A program made the translations under genes and the position numbers. A stretch of DNA of 52,533 bases, taken from positions 1 to 52,533 of the forward strand of contig JAEUQA010000025.1 of the NCBI GenBank assembly GCA_016789845.1. Direction: 5' to 3'. This document shows, piece after piece, positions 33,129 through 42,246 of the stretch; positions within the stretch are counted from its first letter, which is position 1, and the number at the start of each line of letters is the position of its first letter. The DNA is from Chromatiales bacterium (GTDB taxonomy: Bacteria > Pseudomonadota > Gammaproteobacteria > Steroidobacterales > GCA-2729495). Under the pieces are notes generated by a model. It had not been told where the DNA came from. It saw only the letters and a program-made list of their open reading frames with translations, and did not search any database.

Positions 33129-33136
33129 GCCCGGCA

Positions 33137-33550
33137 ATGCGCAAGACCTCCCTGCTGGCCCTCCTGCTGGCGGCCGGGCCCGCGCTGGCCGATGGCGCGC
33201 AGCAGAGCGTGGCCACCGGCGGGCTGCCCGCCGGCGACCTCACGTCGGCCGCGATCCGCATGGTTCTCGGCCTCGCGGTCGTGCTTGCGCTCCTCGGCGC
33301 AACCGCCTGGGTGTCGCGCCGGTTCCGCATGGGGGCAGGCATGCGGGGCGGCCTCATCGAAGTGGTCAGCGGCCTGTCCCTGGGCGCCCGGGAGCGGGTC
33401 GTCCTCATTCGCGTCGGCGGCGACCAGGTGCTGGTGGGCGTCAGCCCGTCGGGCATGCGCACCCTGCACGTCCTCAACCAGAACCCGAACGACAGCCAGT
33501 CCGGCAACGGTGCCGGCGCATTCTCCAACTACCTGGATCGGAACTCATGA
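33137..33550 (+). CDS. fliO: FliO, export-gate assembly factor
   Basis: This 137-residue protein has an N-terminal signal-like hydrophobic segment (about 5-18), a membrane segment (about 40-57, VLGLAVVLALLGATAWV) and a cytoplasmic FliO domain with MRGGLIEVVSGLSLGARERVVLIRVGGDQVLVGVSPSGMRTLHVL. FliO helps assemble FliP. ATG 33137 is preferred over GTG 33125, which overlaps the fliN stop, since GGGTGAG is well spaced from it. Its end overlaps fliP by 4 bases. Confidence 0.9.
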   Translation: MRKTSLLALLLAAGPALADGAQQSVATGGLPAGDLTSAAIRMVLGLAVVLALLGATAWVSRRFRMGAGMRGGLIEVVSGLSLGARERVVLIRVGGDQVLVGVSPSGMRTLHVLNQNPNDSQSGNGAGAFSNYLDRNS

Positions 33551-34314
33551 CCACCCGGACCGCAGCCACCGCCCGCACGGGCCTCCTGTTGTTGCTCCTG
33601 CTCGCGCCATTCATCGCCCAGGCGGCGGCGCCGGCGATCCCCGCGCTCTCGCTCGTGGACAATCCCGCGGGCGGCAAGACCTGGTCGGTGAGCATCCAGA
33701 TCCTGATGCTGATGACGGCGCTGACGCTGCTGCCGTCCCTGCTGCTCGCGGCCACCTCCTTTACCCGCATCGTGATCGTGCTCGCCATCCTCCGGCAGGC
33801 GATCGGCATGCCCCAGACGCCGCCCAACCAGGTGCTCGTGGGCCTCGCCCTGTTCCTGACCTTCTTCATCATGGCGCCGGTGCTCGAGCGGGTGAACCAG
33901 GACGCCCTGCAGCCCTACCTGGCCGGCACGCTCGAACTGCCGGACGCGGCGGACAAGGCCCAGGGGCCGATGCGCGAGTTCATGCTGAGCCAGACGCGCG
34001 AGCCCGACCTGGCGCTGTTCGCCGGCCTGGCCGGCAAGGAAGGGTTCGAGAAGCCGGAGGACGTGCCGCTCTCCGTGCTGCTGCCGAGCTTCCTCACCAG
34101 CGAGCTCAAGACCGCCTTCCAGATCGGCTTCCTGACGTTCATTCCGTTCCTGGTGATCGACCTGGTCGTCTCCAGCGTGCTGATGTCCATGGGCATGATG
34201 ATGCTGTCGCCCATGCTCATCTCGCTGCCCTTCAAGATCATGCTGTTCGTGCTGGTGGACGGCTGGGGCCTGATCGTCGGCACCCTCGCCTCCAGCTTCG
34301 TGCCGCACAACTGA
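33547..34314 (+). CDS. fliP: FliP, export-gate membrane protein
   Basis: This 255-residue membrane protein has a cleavable signal peptide (about 12-28), then the FliP segments LTLLPSLLLAATSFTRIVIVLAILRQAIGMPQTPPNQVLVGLALFLTFF, FMLSQTREPDLALFA, and C-terminal membrane helices with IPFLVIDLVVSSVLMSMGMMMLSPMLISLPFKIMLFVLVDGW. It forms the pore with FliQ and FliR. All signature regions are intact. Confidence 0.97.
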   Translation: MTTRTAATARTGLLLLLLLAPFIAQAAAPAIPALSLVDNPAGGKTWSVSIQILMLMTALTLLPSLLLAATSFTRIVIVLAILRQAIGMPQTPPNQVLVGLALFLTFFIMAPVLERVNQDALQPYLAGTLELPDAADKAQGPMREFMLSQTREPDLALFAGLAGKEGFEKPEDVPLSVLLPSFLTSELKTAFQIGFLTFIPFLVIDLVVSSVLMSMGMMMLSPMLISLPFKIMLFVLVDGWGLIVGTLASSFVPHN

Positions 34315-34323
34315 GGCGCGCCC

Positions 34324-34593
34324 GTGACTCCCGAAACCGTACTGACCATCGCCAGCGAGTCGCTGACCCTGACCGCGCTGCTGGCCGCCCCGCTGCTGCT
34401 GGTGACGCTGATCACCGGCGTGCTGGTGGGCGTCCTCCAGGCCGCGACCCAGATCAACGAGATGACCCTGTCCTTCATCCCGAAGCTGCTGGCACTCGCC
34501 CTGACCCTGCTCATCACTGGCCCCTGGATGCTCCAGCTGATCATCGGCTACACCCGGACCCTGTTCGGCAACATACCGGGCATGCTGGGCTGA
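34324..34593 (+). CDS. fliQ: FliQ, export-gate membrane protein
   Basis: This 89-residue protein has two membrane hairpins (about 17-40 and 50-75) with the FliQ pattern TPETVLTIASESLTLTALLAAPLLLVTLITGVLVGVLQAATQINEMTLSFIPKLLAL. The start is GTG 34324. It pairs with FliP and FliR in the gate. The length is exactly that of the family. Confidence 0.96.
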   Translation: MTPETVLTIASESLTLTALLAAPLLLVTLITGVLVGVLQAATQINEMTLSFIPKLLALALTLLITGPWMLQLIIGYTRTLFGNIPGMLG

Positions 34594-34600
34594 TCCTTCC

Positions 34601-35368
34601 ATGACGACGACGGTGCAGCTGGCTGACGGCCTGTTCGCGATCCTCTGGACCGTGCTCAGGGTCGGCGGGGTCGTCATGCTCGCGCCGTTGCTGGGCGCCA
34701 TGTACGTGCCGCGCCGGATGCGCCTCGCCATGGCGCTGGTGCTGTCCCTCGCCATGCTCCCGTGGGCCGGGCCACCGCCGGCGCTCGATCCCCTGAGCGG
34801 TGATGGCCTGCTCGCCATCACCCAGGAACTCATCGTCGGACTTGCCATCGGCTTCGTGCTGCGCCTGGCCACCGAGGCGGCGTTGCTCGCCGGCCAGCTG
34901 ATCTCCACCGGCATGGGCCTTTCCTTCGCCACGGTGGTGGACCCCCAGAACGGCGGCATGCCGCTGCTGGGCCGCTTCTACATCGTGGTGGCGTCGCTGC
35001 TCCTGCTGGCCACCAATGCCCATCTCTCGCTGATCGGGCTGCTGGCGCAGAGCTTCTCTGCCGTGCCCATCGGTTCCGGCGGCCTGAGCCCCGGCGACGC
35101 GCGGGCGATCGCGGACTTCGGCGCGGTCATGTTCGCGGGTGCTCTCCAGCTCGCGCTGCCGTCGGTCATCGCCATCCTCATGGTCAACGTCGCCTTCGGC
35201 GTGATCAGCCGGGCGGCTCCCACCCTGAACCTCTTCGCCGTCGGCTTCCCGATCACGATCCTGCTCGGCCTGTTCATCCTGGTGTTGTCCATCCGCACCC
35301 AGGCGCCGGTGTGGGAAGGCCAGATGACCGACGCCTTCGATCTCCTGACCCGGGTGCTGGGGAGCTAG
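34601..35368 (+). CDS. fliR: FliR, export-gate membrane protein
   Basis: This 255-residue polytopic membrane protein has the FliR pattern RVGGVVMLAPLLGAMYVPRRMRLAMALVLSLAML, ELIVGLAIGFVLRLATEAALLAGQLISTGMGLSFATVVDPQNGG and RAAPTLNLFAVGFPITILLGLFIL. It completes the FliP5Q4R1-type gate and sits eight bases after fliQ and six before flhB. Confidence 0.96.
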   Translation: MTTTVQLADGLFAILWTVLRVGGVVMLAPLLGAMYVPRRMRLAMALVLSLAMLPWAGPPPALDPLSGDGLLAITQELIVGLAIGFVLRLATEAALLAGQLISTGMGLSFATVVDPQNGGMPLLGRFYIVVASLLLLATNAHLSLIGLLAQSFSAVPIGSGGLSPGDARAIADFGAVMFAGALQLALPSVIAILMVNVAFGVISRAAPTLNLFAVGFPITILLGLFILVLSIRTQAPVWEGQMTDAFDLLTRVLGS

Positions 35369-35374
35369 CCGGCC

Positions 35375-36523
35375 ATGGCCGATACCCGCCAGGAGGACCG
35401 TACCGAACAGGCAACACCCAAGCGCCTGGACGACGCGCGCCGGAAGGGCGACATCCCCCGCTCCCGCGAGCTCAGCATGGCGGCGGTACTGATGACGGGC
35501 GCCCTCGTGCTCTACGCCAATGGCGCGCAGCTCGCCACCAGCATGCGCGGGATGATGACCCGGGCGCTGACCATCGACCGCGCCGCCCTCGATGATCCGG
35601 CCTTCATGACCCGGGCCCTGGGCCAGTCACTGATGGCCGCGCTCGATGCCTGCACGCCGCTGCTCATGGCACTGGTCGCTGCCGCCTTCCTCGGCACCAT
35701 TGCCATCGGGGGCTGGATCTTCACGCCGGCCCCGCTGGCCTTCAAGTTCGAGCGCCTCGATCCGGTCGCAGGCATCGGCCGGATGTTCAGCCTGAACAGC
35801 CTGGTGGAAGTGCTGAAGGCGCTCGCCAAGGCCGGCTTCATCGTCCTCGCCACCGTGGCCCTGCTCATGGGCACCATGGACCAGCTGCTGTCCCTGAGCG
35901 ACCAGCCGCTCGTCCAGGCCATGGGCAACTCGCTGTCCCTGACGCTCCTGGCCCTGGCGATCGCCAGTGGCGCCCTGCTCCTGATCGCCGCCGTCGATGC
36001 GCCCTACCAGCAGTGGGCCCACGCCCGGAAGCTGAAGATGACCCGCAAGGAAATCGAGGACGAGCTCAAGGAATCCGAGGGCCGGCCCGAGGTACGCAGC
36101 AGGGTCCGGCAGCTGCAGCAGGAGGTAGCCCGCCGGCGGATGCTCGAGAGCGTGCCCCAGGCGGACGTGGTGATCACCAACCCGACGCACTTCGCCGTTG
36201 CGCTCCGCTACGACGACAGCCGGATGCGCGCCCCCGTCGTGCTGGCCAAGGGCGCCGACGAGACGGCGGCACGGATCCGCGAGATCGCGGCGGAGAACAA
36301 GGTCACCCTCTTCGAGTCACCCCTGCTCGCCCGGGCCATCTACTGGACGACGGACCTGGGGCAGGAGATCCCCTCCCAGCTGTACCTCGCCGTGGCGCAG
36401 GTGCTGACCTACGTATACCGGCTGAAGGTGGTGCGCGAGCACGGTGGCGCATGGCCCGAGCGGCCCAGCGTCGATGTGGACGAGAAACTGGCAAGCGGCC
36501 CGCAACGGCGGCGCCGGCGATAG
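35375..36523 (+). CDS. flhB: FlhB, export specificity switch
   Basis: This 382-residue protein has four membrane segments in its N-terminal half and a cytoplasmic C-terminal domain with the self-cleaving NPTH motif (VVITNPTHFAVAL, Asn at about 269). Cleavage there, with FliK, switches export from hook to filament substrates. It begins with EDRTEQATPKRLDDARRKGDIPRSREL, the family start. The tail beyond about 355 is Pro/Arg-rich (ends RRRRR) and not conserved. Confidence 0.96.
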   Translation: MADTRQEDRTEQATPKRLDDARRKGDIPRSRELSMAAVLMTGALVLYANGAQLATSMRGMMTRALTIDRAALDDPAFMTRALGQSLMAALDACTPLLMALVAAAFLGTIAIGGWIFTPAPLAFKFERLDPVAGIGRMFSLNSLVEVLKALAKAGFIVLATVALLMGTMDQLLSLSDQPLVQAMGNSLSLTLLALAIASGALLLIAAVDAPYQQWAHARKLKMTRKEIEDELKESEGRPEVRSRVRQLQQEVARRRMLESVPQADVVITNPTHFAVALRYDDSRMRAPVVLAKGADETAARIREIAAENKVTLFESPLLARAIYWTTDLGQEIPSQLYLAVAQVLTYVYRLKVVREHGGAWPERPSVDVDEKLASGPQRRRRR

Positions 36524-36534
36524 GAACCTGAACA

Positions 36535-38622
36535 ATGGCAACCCAAGGCAGCAACTTCCTCGGCACGATGCGCAGCACGGCGATGCTGGCAGCGGGGCTT
36601 CCCCTGGTGGTCCTCGCCATGCTCGCGATGATCGTGCTGCCCATGCCGCCCCTGGTGCTGGACGCGCTCTTCACCTTCAACATCTGCGTCTCCCTGGTCG
36701 TGATCCTGGCCGTCGTCTACGTGATGCGCCCCCTCGACCTGGCGGCGTTCCCCACGGTCCTGCTGCTGGCCACCCTGCTCCGCCTCGCCCTGAACGTGGC
36801 TTCCACCCGGGTCGTCCTCCTGAACGGGCACACCGGGACGGACTCGGCTGGCAAGGTGATCGAGGCCTTCGGCGAGTTCGTCATCGGCGGCAACTACGCC
36901 GTGGGCATCGTGGTGTTTGCGATCCTCGTCATCGTCAACTTCGTGGTGGTGACCAAGGGCGCCGGGCGCGTCTCCGAAGTCAGCGCGCGGTTCACCCTCG
37001 ATTCCATGCCCGGCAAGCAGATGGCCATCGACGCGGACCTGAATGCCGGCATCATCAACCAGCAGGAAGCCGTGGCCCGGCGCGCCGAAGTGCGCATGGA
37101 AGCGGACTTCTACGGCTCCATGGATGGCGCGAGCAAGTTCGTGCGCGGCGACGCCGTCGCAGGCCTGCTCATCCTCTTCATCAACCTGATCGGCGGCATA
37201 CTGATCGGCGTGCTCCAGCACGACATGGAGGTCGGCCAGGCGGCGAGCACCTACGCCCTGCTCACCATCGGCGACGGCCTCGTGGCCCAGATTCCCTCGC
37301 TCCTGCTGGCGGTGTCGGTCGCCGTGATCGTGACCCGCATGTCCCGCTCCGAGGACATGGGGCAGCAGCTGTTCTCCCAGTTGCTGGGCGACAAGCGCGT
37401 ATTGCGGGTCGTGGCGGTCCTCCTTGGCCTGCTCGGCATCGTGCCGGGCATGCCCAACGTCGCCTTCCTGATGATGGCGGGCATCTGCGCCGGGGGCGCA
37501 TGGCTGATCGAGCGCCGACGTGAGGCGGAAGCGACCGTCACCGACAACCTGGTCGTGCCCGACGTGGTGGACAAGGAAGCGAACCGGGACCTGTCCTGGA
37601 GCGACGTGCTGGAGACCGACGCCATCGGCCTCGACGTGGGCTACCGGCTGATCCCGCTGGTGGACCGCCAGCAGGATGGTGAACTCATGCGACGGATCAA
37701 GGGCGTGCGCAAGCGTCTCTCCGACGAGCTGGGCTTCCTCGTGTCGCCCGTCCGGATCCGCGACGACCTGGACCTGCCCGCCAGCGGCTACCGGATCTCC
37801 GTCATGGGCTCCGCCATCGCCACCGGCGAAGTGCAGCTGGACCGGGAACTCGCCATCAACCCGGGCCACATCGAACAGCGCATCAATGGCGTGCCGACGA
37901 AAGACCCGGCCTACGGCCTGGAGGCCGTGTGGATCGAGCCCGGGCAGCGGGAAGAGGCCCAGGCCCGGGGCTACACGGTGGTCGACGTGCCCACCGTCAT
38001 CGCCACCCACCTGTCGAAGGTGCTCCACGAGCAGGCCCACGAGATCTTCGGGCACCAGGAGGCCCAGGAGCTCCTGGACCGGCTGGGCAAGCAGGCCCCG
38101 AAGCTGGTCGAGGAGCTGGTGCCCAAGACCATCCCCCTGTCCGTGGTGGTCCGGGTGCTCCAGGAACTGCTGCGGGAGCAGATTCCCGTCACCAACATGC
38201 GCGCCATCTGCCAGGCGCTGGCCGAGCACGGCCGGTCCACCCAGGACCCCGACGCGCTCACCGGTTCGGTCCGGGTGGCCCTGGGGCGGACCATCGTCCA
38301 GCGGGCCAGCGCCGGCAGTGACGAGCTGCCCGTCATCACCCTGGACCCACGCCTGGAACAGATCTTGCAAGAAGCCCTCAAGGGAGGCGCGGAAACCGCC
38401 GGAATCGAGCCGACGCTGGCGGAAAGGCTCCAGGCCCAGTTGTCGGAGACGGCCCACCGTCAGGAACTTGCCGGCCAGCCGGCGGTTCTGCTGGTGGCGC
38501 CAACGCTCCGTCCCTGGCTGGCGCGGTTCCTGCGGTTTGCGGTGCCCACGCTGCGGGTACTGGCCTACAACGAAGTTCCCGACAGCAAGCGCGTGCGCCT
38601 GATCGCGGCTGTCGGCACCTGA
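36535..38622 (+). CDS. flhA: FlhA, export-gate protein
   Basis: This 695-residue protein has eight membrane segments (within about 20-320) and a large cytoplasmic domain (about 340-695). Typical regions are LRLALNVASTRVVLLNGHTGTDSAGKVIEAFGEFVIGGNYAVG, the FHIPEP loop with DSMPGKQMAIDADLNAGIINQQEA, and the C-terminal YVVVDxP-like VDVPTVIATHLSKVLHEQAHEIFGHQEAQELLDRL. It receives chaperone-substrate complexes. The length is normal. Its C-terminus binds FliJ. Confidence 0.97.
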   Translation: MATQGSNFLGTMRSTAMLAAGLPLVVLAMLAMIVLPMPPLVLDALFTFNICVSLVVILAVVYVMRPLDLAAFPTVLLLATLLRLALNVASTRVVLLNGHTGTDSAGKVIEAFGEFVIGGNYAVGIVVFAILVIVNFVVVTKGAGRVSEVSARFTLDSMPGKQMAIDADLNAGIINQQEAVARRAEVRMEADFYGSMDGASKFVRGDAVAGLLILFINLIGGILIGVLQHDMEVGQAASTYALLTIGDGLVAQIPSLLLAVSVAVIVTRMSRSEDMGQQLFSQLLGDKRVLRVVAVLLGLLGIVPGMPNVAFLMMAGICAGGAWLIERRREAEATVTDNLVVPDVVDKEANRDLSWSDVLETDAIGLDVGYRLIPLVDRQQDGELMRRIKGVRKRLSDELGFLVSPVRIRDDLDLPASGYRISVMGSAIATGEVQLDRELAINPGHIEQRINGVPTKDPAYGLEAVWIEPGQREEAQARGYTVVDVPTVIATHLSKVLHEQAHEIFGHQEAQELLDRLGKQAPKLVEELVPKTIPLSVVVRVLQELLREQIPVTNMRAICQALAEHGRSTQDPDALTGSVRVALGRTIVQRASAGSDELPVITLDPRLEQILQEALKGGAETAGIEPTLAERLQAQLSETAHRQELAGQPAVLLVAPTLRPWLARFLRFAVPTLRVLAYNEVPDSKRVRLIAAVGT

Positions 38623-38639
38623 GCTAAGGGGAATTGGTA

Positions 38640-39857
38640 ATGAAGATCAGACGATTCACGGGCACCGACATGCGGGACGCCATGCGCCAGGTGCGGGAGG
38701 CGCTGGGCGCCAACGCGGTGATCCTGGAGACGGCGCGCAGCGCCACGGGCGTCGAGATCTCGGCGGCCGTCGACGAGTCGAGTGTCGAGGCAGCCACGAC
38801 CTACACGCCGCGCGGCTACAGGGAACCTGACGAAGGACCTGCCGTGCGCATCGACCAGGGCGGCACGGGCAACGGCGGCTGGTACCAGCCACCCCGGGCG
38901 CCGAACGCGGCCACCGCCAGCGAGCTCGACGAGATGCGGGAAGAGATGCGCTCGATCCGCTCGCTGCTCGAGGCCCAGCTTGGCCGGCTCCTGTGGGACG
39001 AGAATTCACGGCAGTCGCCGGCGATGGCCACGCTGCTGCGGCACTACACCCAGCTCGGACTGGACCCCGACGTGGCACGCCAGCTGGCCACGCGGGCCAC
39101 CACCGATCACCCGGTCGGCGGCTGGACGGCGGGCCTGCGCACGCTGGTCGAGCAGCTGCCCGTCGCGGCCTGCGACGTGGTGGCGGACGGCGGCGTGTTT
39201 GCCGTCATCGGTCCCACCGGGGTGGGCAAGACCACGTCCATCGCCAAGCTCGCGGCCCGCGCGGCCCTGCAGTTCGGTCCCGAGGCGGTCGGCCTGGTCA
39301 CCACGGATACCTTTCGCGTCGCGGCACGGGAGCAGCTGGAGACCTTCGGCCAGATCATGGGGGTCAGCGTCGCCTCGGCGACCGACACCCAGGGCCTGAC
39401 CGAGGCCCTGGCCCGCCTGGAGAACCGCCGGCTCGTCCTCGTGGACACGGCCGGCATGAGCCAGCGGGACCCGCGGCTCCCGGAGCAGCTGGCCCGCCTG
39501 GCCGCCCCGGAAACCGGCGTTGCCACCCTCCTGGCGCTGCCGGCCACCACGGCCTCGGGAGCGCTGCAGGAAATTGTGGACGTGTTCCGGACGGCCCGGC
39601 CCGCCGGGTGCATCCTGACCAAGACCGATGAGGCCACGTCGCTTGGGGGCGCCCTCTCGGTCCTGATCCGGTCCGGCCTGCCGCTCGCCTACGTGGCGAA
39701 CGGCCAGCGCGTGCCCGAGGACTTGCACCTGATGCGCAACCGCCAGTCCTGGCTGGCCAAGATGGCCGTCGAGCTCATGCGGCGCGACAGCCGCGAGGTC
39801 AACGCCGACACTCTCGCGCGGAATTTCTCGGAGGTTGCGAACCATGCTTGCGCCTGA
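38640..39857 (+). CDS. flhF: FlhF, SRP-type GTPase that places the flagellum
   Basis: This 405-residue GTPase has a basic N-terminal region (MKIRRFTGTDMRDAMRQVREALG), a linker (about 45-100) and the SRP-family NG domain (about 110-400). GTPase motifs are GPTGVGKTTS (191-200), TTDTFRVAAREQLETF, VDTAGMSQRD and LTKTDEATSLGGAL. FlhF recruits the first basal-body parts to the cell pole. ATG 38640 is preferred over TTG 38634. It overlaps flhG by 14 bases. Confidence 0.96.
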   Translation: MKIRRFTGTDMRDAMRQVREALGANAVILETARSATGVEISAAVDESSVEAATTYTPRGYREPDEGPAVRIDQGGTGNGGWYQPPRAPNAATASELDEMREEMRSIRSLLEAQLGRLLWDENSRQSPAMATLLRHYTQLGLDPDVARQLATRATTDHPVGGWTAGLRTLVEQLPVAACDVVADGGVFAVIGPTGVGKTTSIAKLAARAALQFGPEAVGLVTTDTFRVAAREQLETFGQIMGVSVASATDTQGLTEALARLENRRLVLVDTAGMSQRDPRLPEQLARLAAPETGVATLLALPATTASGALQEIVDVFRTARPAGCILTKTDEATSLGGALSVLIRSGLPLAYVANGQRVPEDLHLMRNRQSWLAKMAVELMRRDSREVNADTLARNFSEVANHACA

Positions 39858-40743
39858 AGGCCAGAACGTGACCGACCAGGCCGAAGGCCTCCGGCGACAG
39901 CGCAACCCGAAGCCCGTCAAGGTCCTCGCCGTCACCGGCGGCAAGGGCGGGGTCGGCAAGACGAACGTCTGCGCCAACCTGGCCATCGCCATGGGCATGC
40001 TCGGCCGCCGCGTGATGCTGCTCGATGCGGACCTCGGCCTCGCCAACGTGGACGTGCTGCTGGGACTGCAGCCCTCCCATTCGCTGGCCGACGTGGTCAG
40101 CGGCGAGCGCCGGCTGCAGGACATCATCGTCACCGGCCCGGCCGGAGTCCGGGTGATCCCGGGCGCGTCGGGGCTCGCGGAGATGGCCAGCCTCACGCCC
40201 GTCCAGCACGCCGGCATCATCCACGCCTTCAGCGAGCTCACCGAGGACCTGGACGTCCTGCTGATCGACACGGCCGCCGGCATCTCGGACGGCGTGCTGC
40301 GTTTCTGCTCGGCTGCCAACGAGGTCCTGGTGGTGGTCTGCGACGAGCCGACCTCCATCACTGATGCCTACGCACTGATCAAGGTGCTGAGCACGGAACA
40401 CAACGTGTCCCGGTTCCGGATCATCACGAACATGACCCACCAGGGTGGTGACGGCCGGAGCCTCTTCGAGAAGCTGCTGCGCGTGTCCGAGCGCTTCCTG
40501 CAGGTCACGCTGGACCATGCCGGCAGCATCCCCTATGACGACCGGGTGTGGCGGGCCGTCCAGCTGCAGACGCCTTTTGTGACGGCGTTCCCGACCAGCC
40601 TCGCGGCGGGAGCCCTCAAGAAGCTGGCCCACCGTGCCGATAACTGGGAGGGACCCCGTGCGGCACGGGGCAATATCGAGTTCTTCGTCGAGCGGCTGCT
40701 GAAGGGCGGCAGCTCGTCCGGGCGGGAGCACGCCGCGGCATGA
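39844..40743 (+). CDS. flhG: FlhG (FleN), MinD-like ATPase controlling flagellar number
   Basis: This 299-residue ATPase limits flagellum number. The N-terminal DQAEGLR (11-17) is the motif that activates FlhF GTPase, and the deviant Walker A is TGGKGGVGKT (31-40). LLDADLGLANVDVLLGL and LLIDTAAGIS are Walker B-type regions. A C-terminal amphipathic helix (about 275-290) would bind the membrane. ATG 39844 is the natural start; TTG 39835 is upstream inside flhF. In related species FlhG also holds back FleQ. Its stop overlaps fliA. Confidence 0.95.
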   Translation: MLAPEGQNVTDQAEGLRRQRNPKPVKVLAVTGGKGGVGKTNVCANLAIAMGMLGRRVMLLDADLGLANVDVLLGLQPSHSLADVVSGERRLQDIIVTGPAGVRVIPGASGLAEMASLTPVQHAGIIHAFSELTEDLDVLLIDTAAGISDGVLRFCSAANEVLVVVCDEPTSITDAYALIKVLSTEHNVSRFRIITNMTHQGGDGRSLFEKLLRVSERFLQVTLDHAGSIPYDDRVWRAVQLQTPFVTAFPTSLAAGALKKLAHRADNWEGPRAARGNIEFFVERLLKGGSSSGREHAAA

Positions 40744-41486
40744 CTCCCGCGAACCGGTATGCCACGGCTGCCGGGCAGTCGCCCGACGCCCTCGTGCAGG
40801 AGTACGCGCCGCTGGTGAAGCGGATTGCGAACCACCTGCGCGGCCGGCTGCCGGAGGGCGTGGACCAGGACGACCTCATCCAGGTGGGGCTCATCGCGCT
40901 GCTGGATGCGGCGCGCCAGTACTCGCCGGCGAAGGGCGCGAGTTTTGAGACGTACGCGGGTATCCGCGTGCGCGGCGCGATGCTCGACGAGGTCCGGAAC
41001 ACCGACTGGACGCCTCGCTCGGTCTATCGCAGGCAACGGGAACTGACGGCGGCGATTCAGGCAGTGGAAAACAGGACTGGCAACCCGGCAGACGCCCGTG
41101 AGATTGCCGCCGAGCTCGGCGTGCCGCTCGAGGAGTATTTTCGCATCGTCACCTCCGCCGCGGCCCATCGCCTCTTCAGCCTGGACCAGGAGGGCGAGGA
41201 TGGCGAGATGCCCGTGCACCAGATCCGGGACCCGGACGCGGAGCCCTCCGTTGAGCTCGAATCGAACGAGTTTCGCCAGGCCCTTGCCGGGGCGATCCGG
41301 GCGCTCCCGGAACGGGAGGCGCTCGTGATGTCCCTCTACTACGAGGAAGAGCTGAACCTGAAGGAGATCGGTGAGGTACTCGGGGTCACCGAGTCCCGCG
41401 TCTGCCAGATCCACGGGCAGGCACTGGCTCGGGTACGGGCCACGATCCACGAAGCCGTTGACTCCACCACGGTGGGCTCCCGCTAG
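40740..41486 (+). CDS. fliA: FliA, sigma-28 factor
   Basis: This 248-residue sigma factor has region 2 (YAPLVKRIANHLRGRLPEGVDQDDLIQVGLIALLDAARQYSPAKGASFETYAGIRVRGAMLDEVRNTDW), region 3 (about 85-130) and region 4 with a helix-turn-helix (LNLKEIGEVLGVTESRVCQIHGQALARVR). It would recognise the three promoters found before flgM, flgK and fliC, and is held back by FlgM. The start overlaps the flhG stop as ATGA. The length is normal. Confidence 0.97.
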   Translation: MTPANRYATAAGQSPDALVQEYAPLVKRIANHLRGRLPEGVDQDDLIQVGLIALLDAARQYSPAKGASFETYAGIRVRGAMLDEVRNTDWTPRSVYRRQRELTAAIQAVENRTGNPADAREIAAELGVPLEEYFRIVTSAAAHRLFSLDQEGEDGEMPVHQIRDPDAEPSVELESNEFRQALAGAIRALPEREALVMSLYYEEELNLKEIGEVLGVTESRVCQIHGQALARVRATIHEAVDSTTVGSR

Positions 41487-41488
41487 CC

Positions 41489-42229
41489 ATGGACGCACTG
41501 AGCATTGGCGGCGTCATCCTGGCGTTCGTCGCCATCATCGTCGGCAGCATCCTGAAGGGCGCCGGCGTCGGCTCCCTCCTGAACGGCGCCGCCTTCACGA
41601 TCGTCTTCCTCGGCACCTTCGCCTCGATCCTGATCCAGACGCCCAAGGTCACGTTCATGCGGGCCTGGAAGATCGTGCCCTGGATCTTCCGGCCGCCCCT
41701 GGAGGATCACGAGAAGCTGATCGCCAAGATGGTGGAATGGAGCGAAACCGCGCGCAAGCAGGGCCTGCTTGGCCTGGAGCCCGCGCTGGAGACCGAGCCG
41801 GATCCCTTCGCGAAGAAGGCACTGCAGATGCTGGTGGACGGCACGGAGCCGGACAAGATCCGCGAGGCGCTCGAGGTGGAGCTCGAGGCCAGGGAGAAGT
41901 CCGAGACCCAGAGCGCCAAGGTCTTCGAAGGCCTGGGCATCTACGCCCCGACCCTCGGCATCATCGGCGCTGTGCTCGGCCTGATCGCGGTGATGAAGAA
42001 CCTGGCGGACCCGAGCAAGCTCGGCCCCGGCATCGCGGCCGCCTTCACGGCCACGATCTACGGCATTGGCCTAGCCAACCTGTTCTTCCTGCCGATCGCC
42101 AACAAGCTCAAGGACATCATCAAGAAGCAGACCCACTCGAAGGAGATGATCATCGAGGGAATCATCGCCATCGCCGAGGGTGAAAACCCGCGGAACCTCG
42201 AATCCAGGCTGAAGGGCTTCATGGGCTGA
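41489..42229 (+). CDS. motC: MotC/MotA-type flagellar stator protein
   Basis: This 246-residue membrane protein has four membrane segments (about 5-25, 28-46, 150-172, 180-205) and a large cytoplasmic loop (about 60-145). The region EWSETARKQGLLGLE carries the charged residues that contact FliG, and PTLGIIGAVLGLI carries the conserved proline of the ion channel. No CheY, CheZ, CheA or CheB gene lies between fliA and this gene, unlike in many pseudomonads. It is paired with the next gene. Confidence 0.93.
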   Translation: MDALSIGGVILAFVAIIVGSILKGAGVGSLLNGAAFTIVFLGTFASILIQTPKVTFMRAWKIVPWIFRPPLEDHEKLIAKMVEWSETARKQGLLGLEPALETEPDPFAKKALQMLVDGTEPDKIREALEVELEAREKSETQSAKVFEGLGIYAPTLGIIGAVLGLIAVMKNLADPSKLGPGIAAAFTATIYGIGLANLFFLPIANKLKDIIKKQTHSKEMIIEGIIAIAEGENPRNLESRLKGFMG

Positions 42230-42246
42230 CGCCCGGAACCGACACC

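Noticed and set aside
31118..33469. 783-codon open frame on the minus strand opposite fliL-fliM-fliN-fliO
   Set aside because: It is a shadow frame of clearly coding plus-strand genes.
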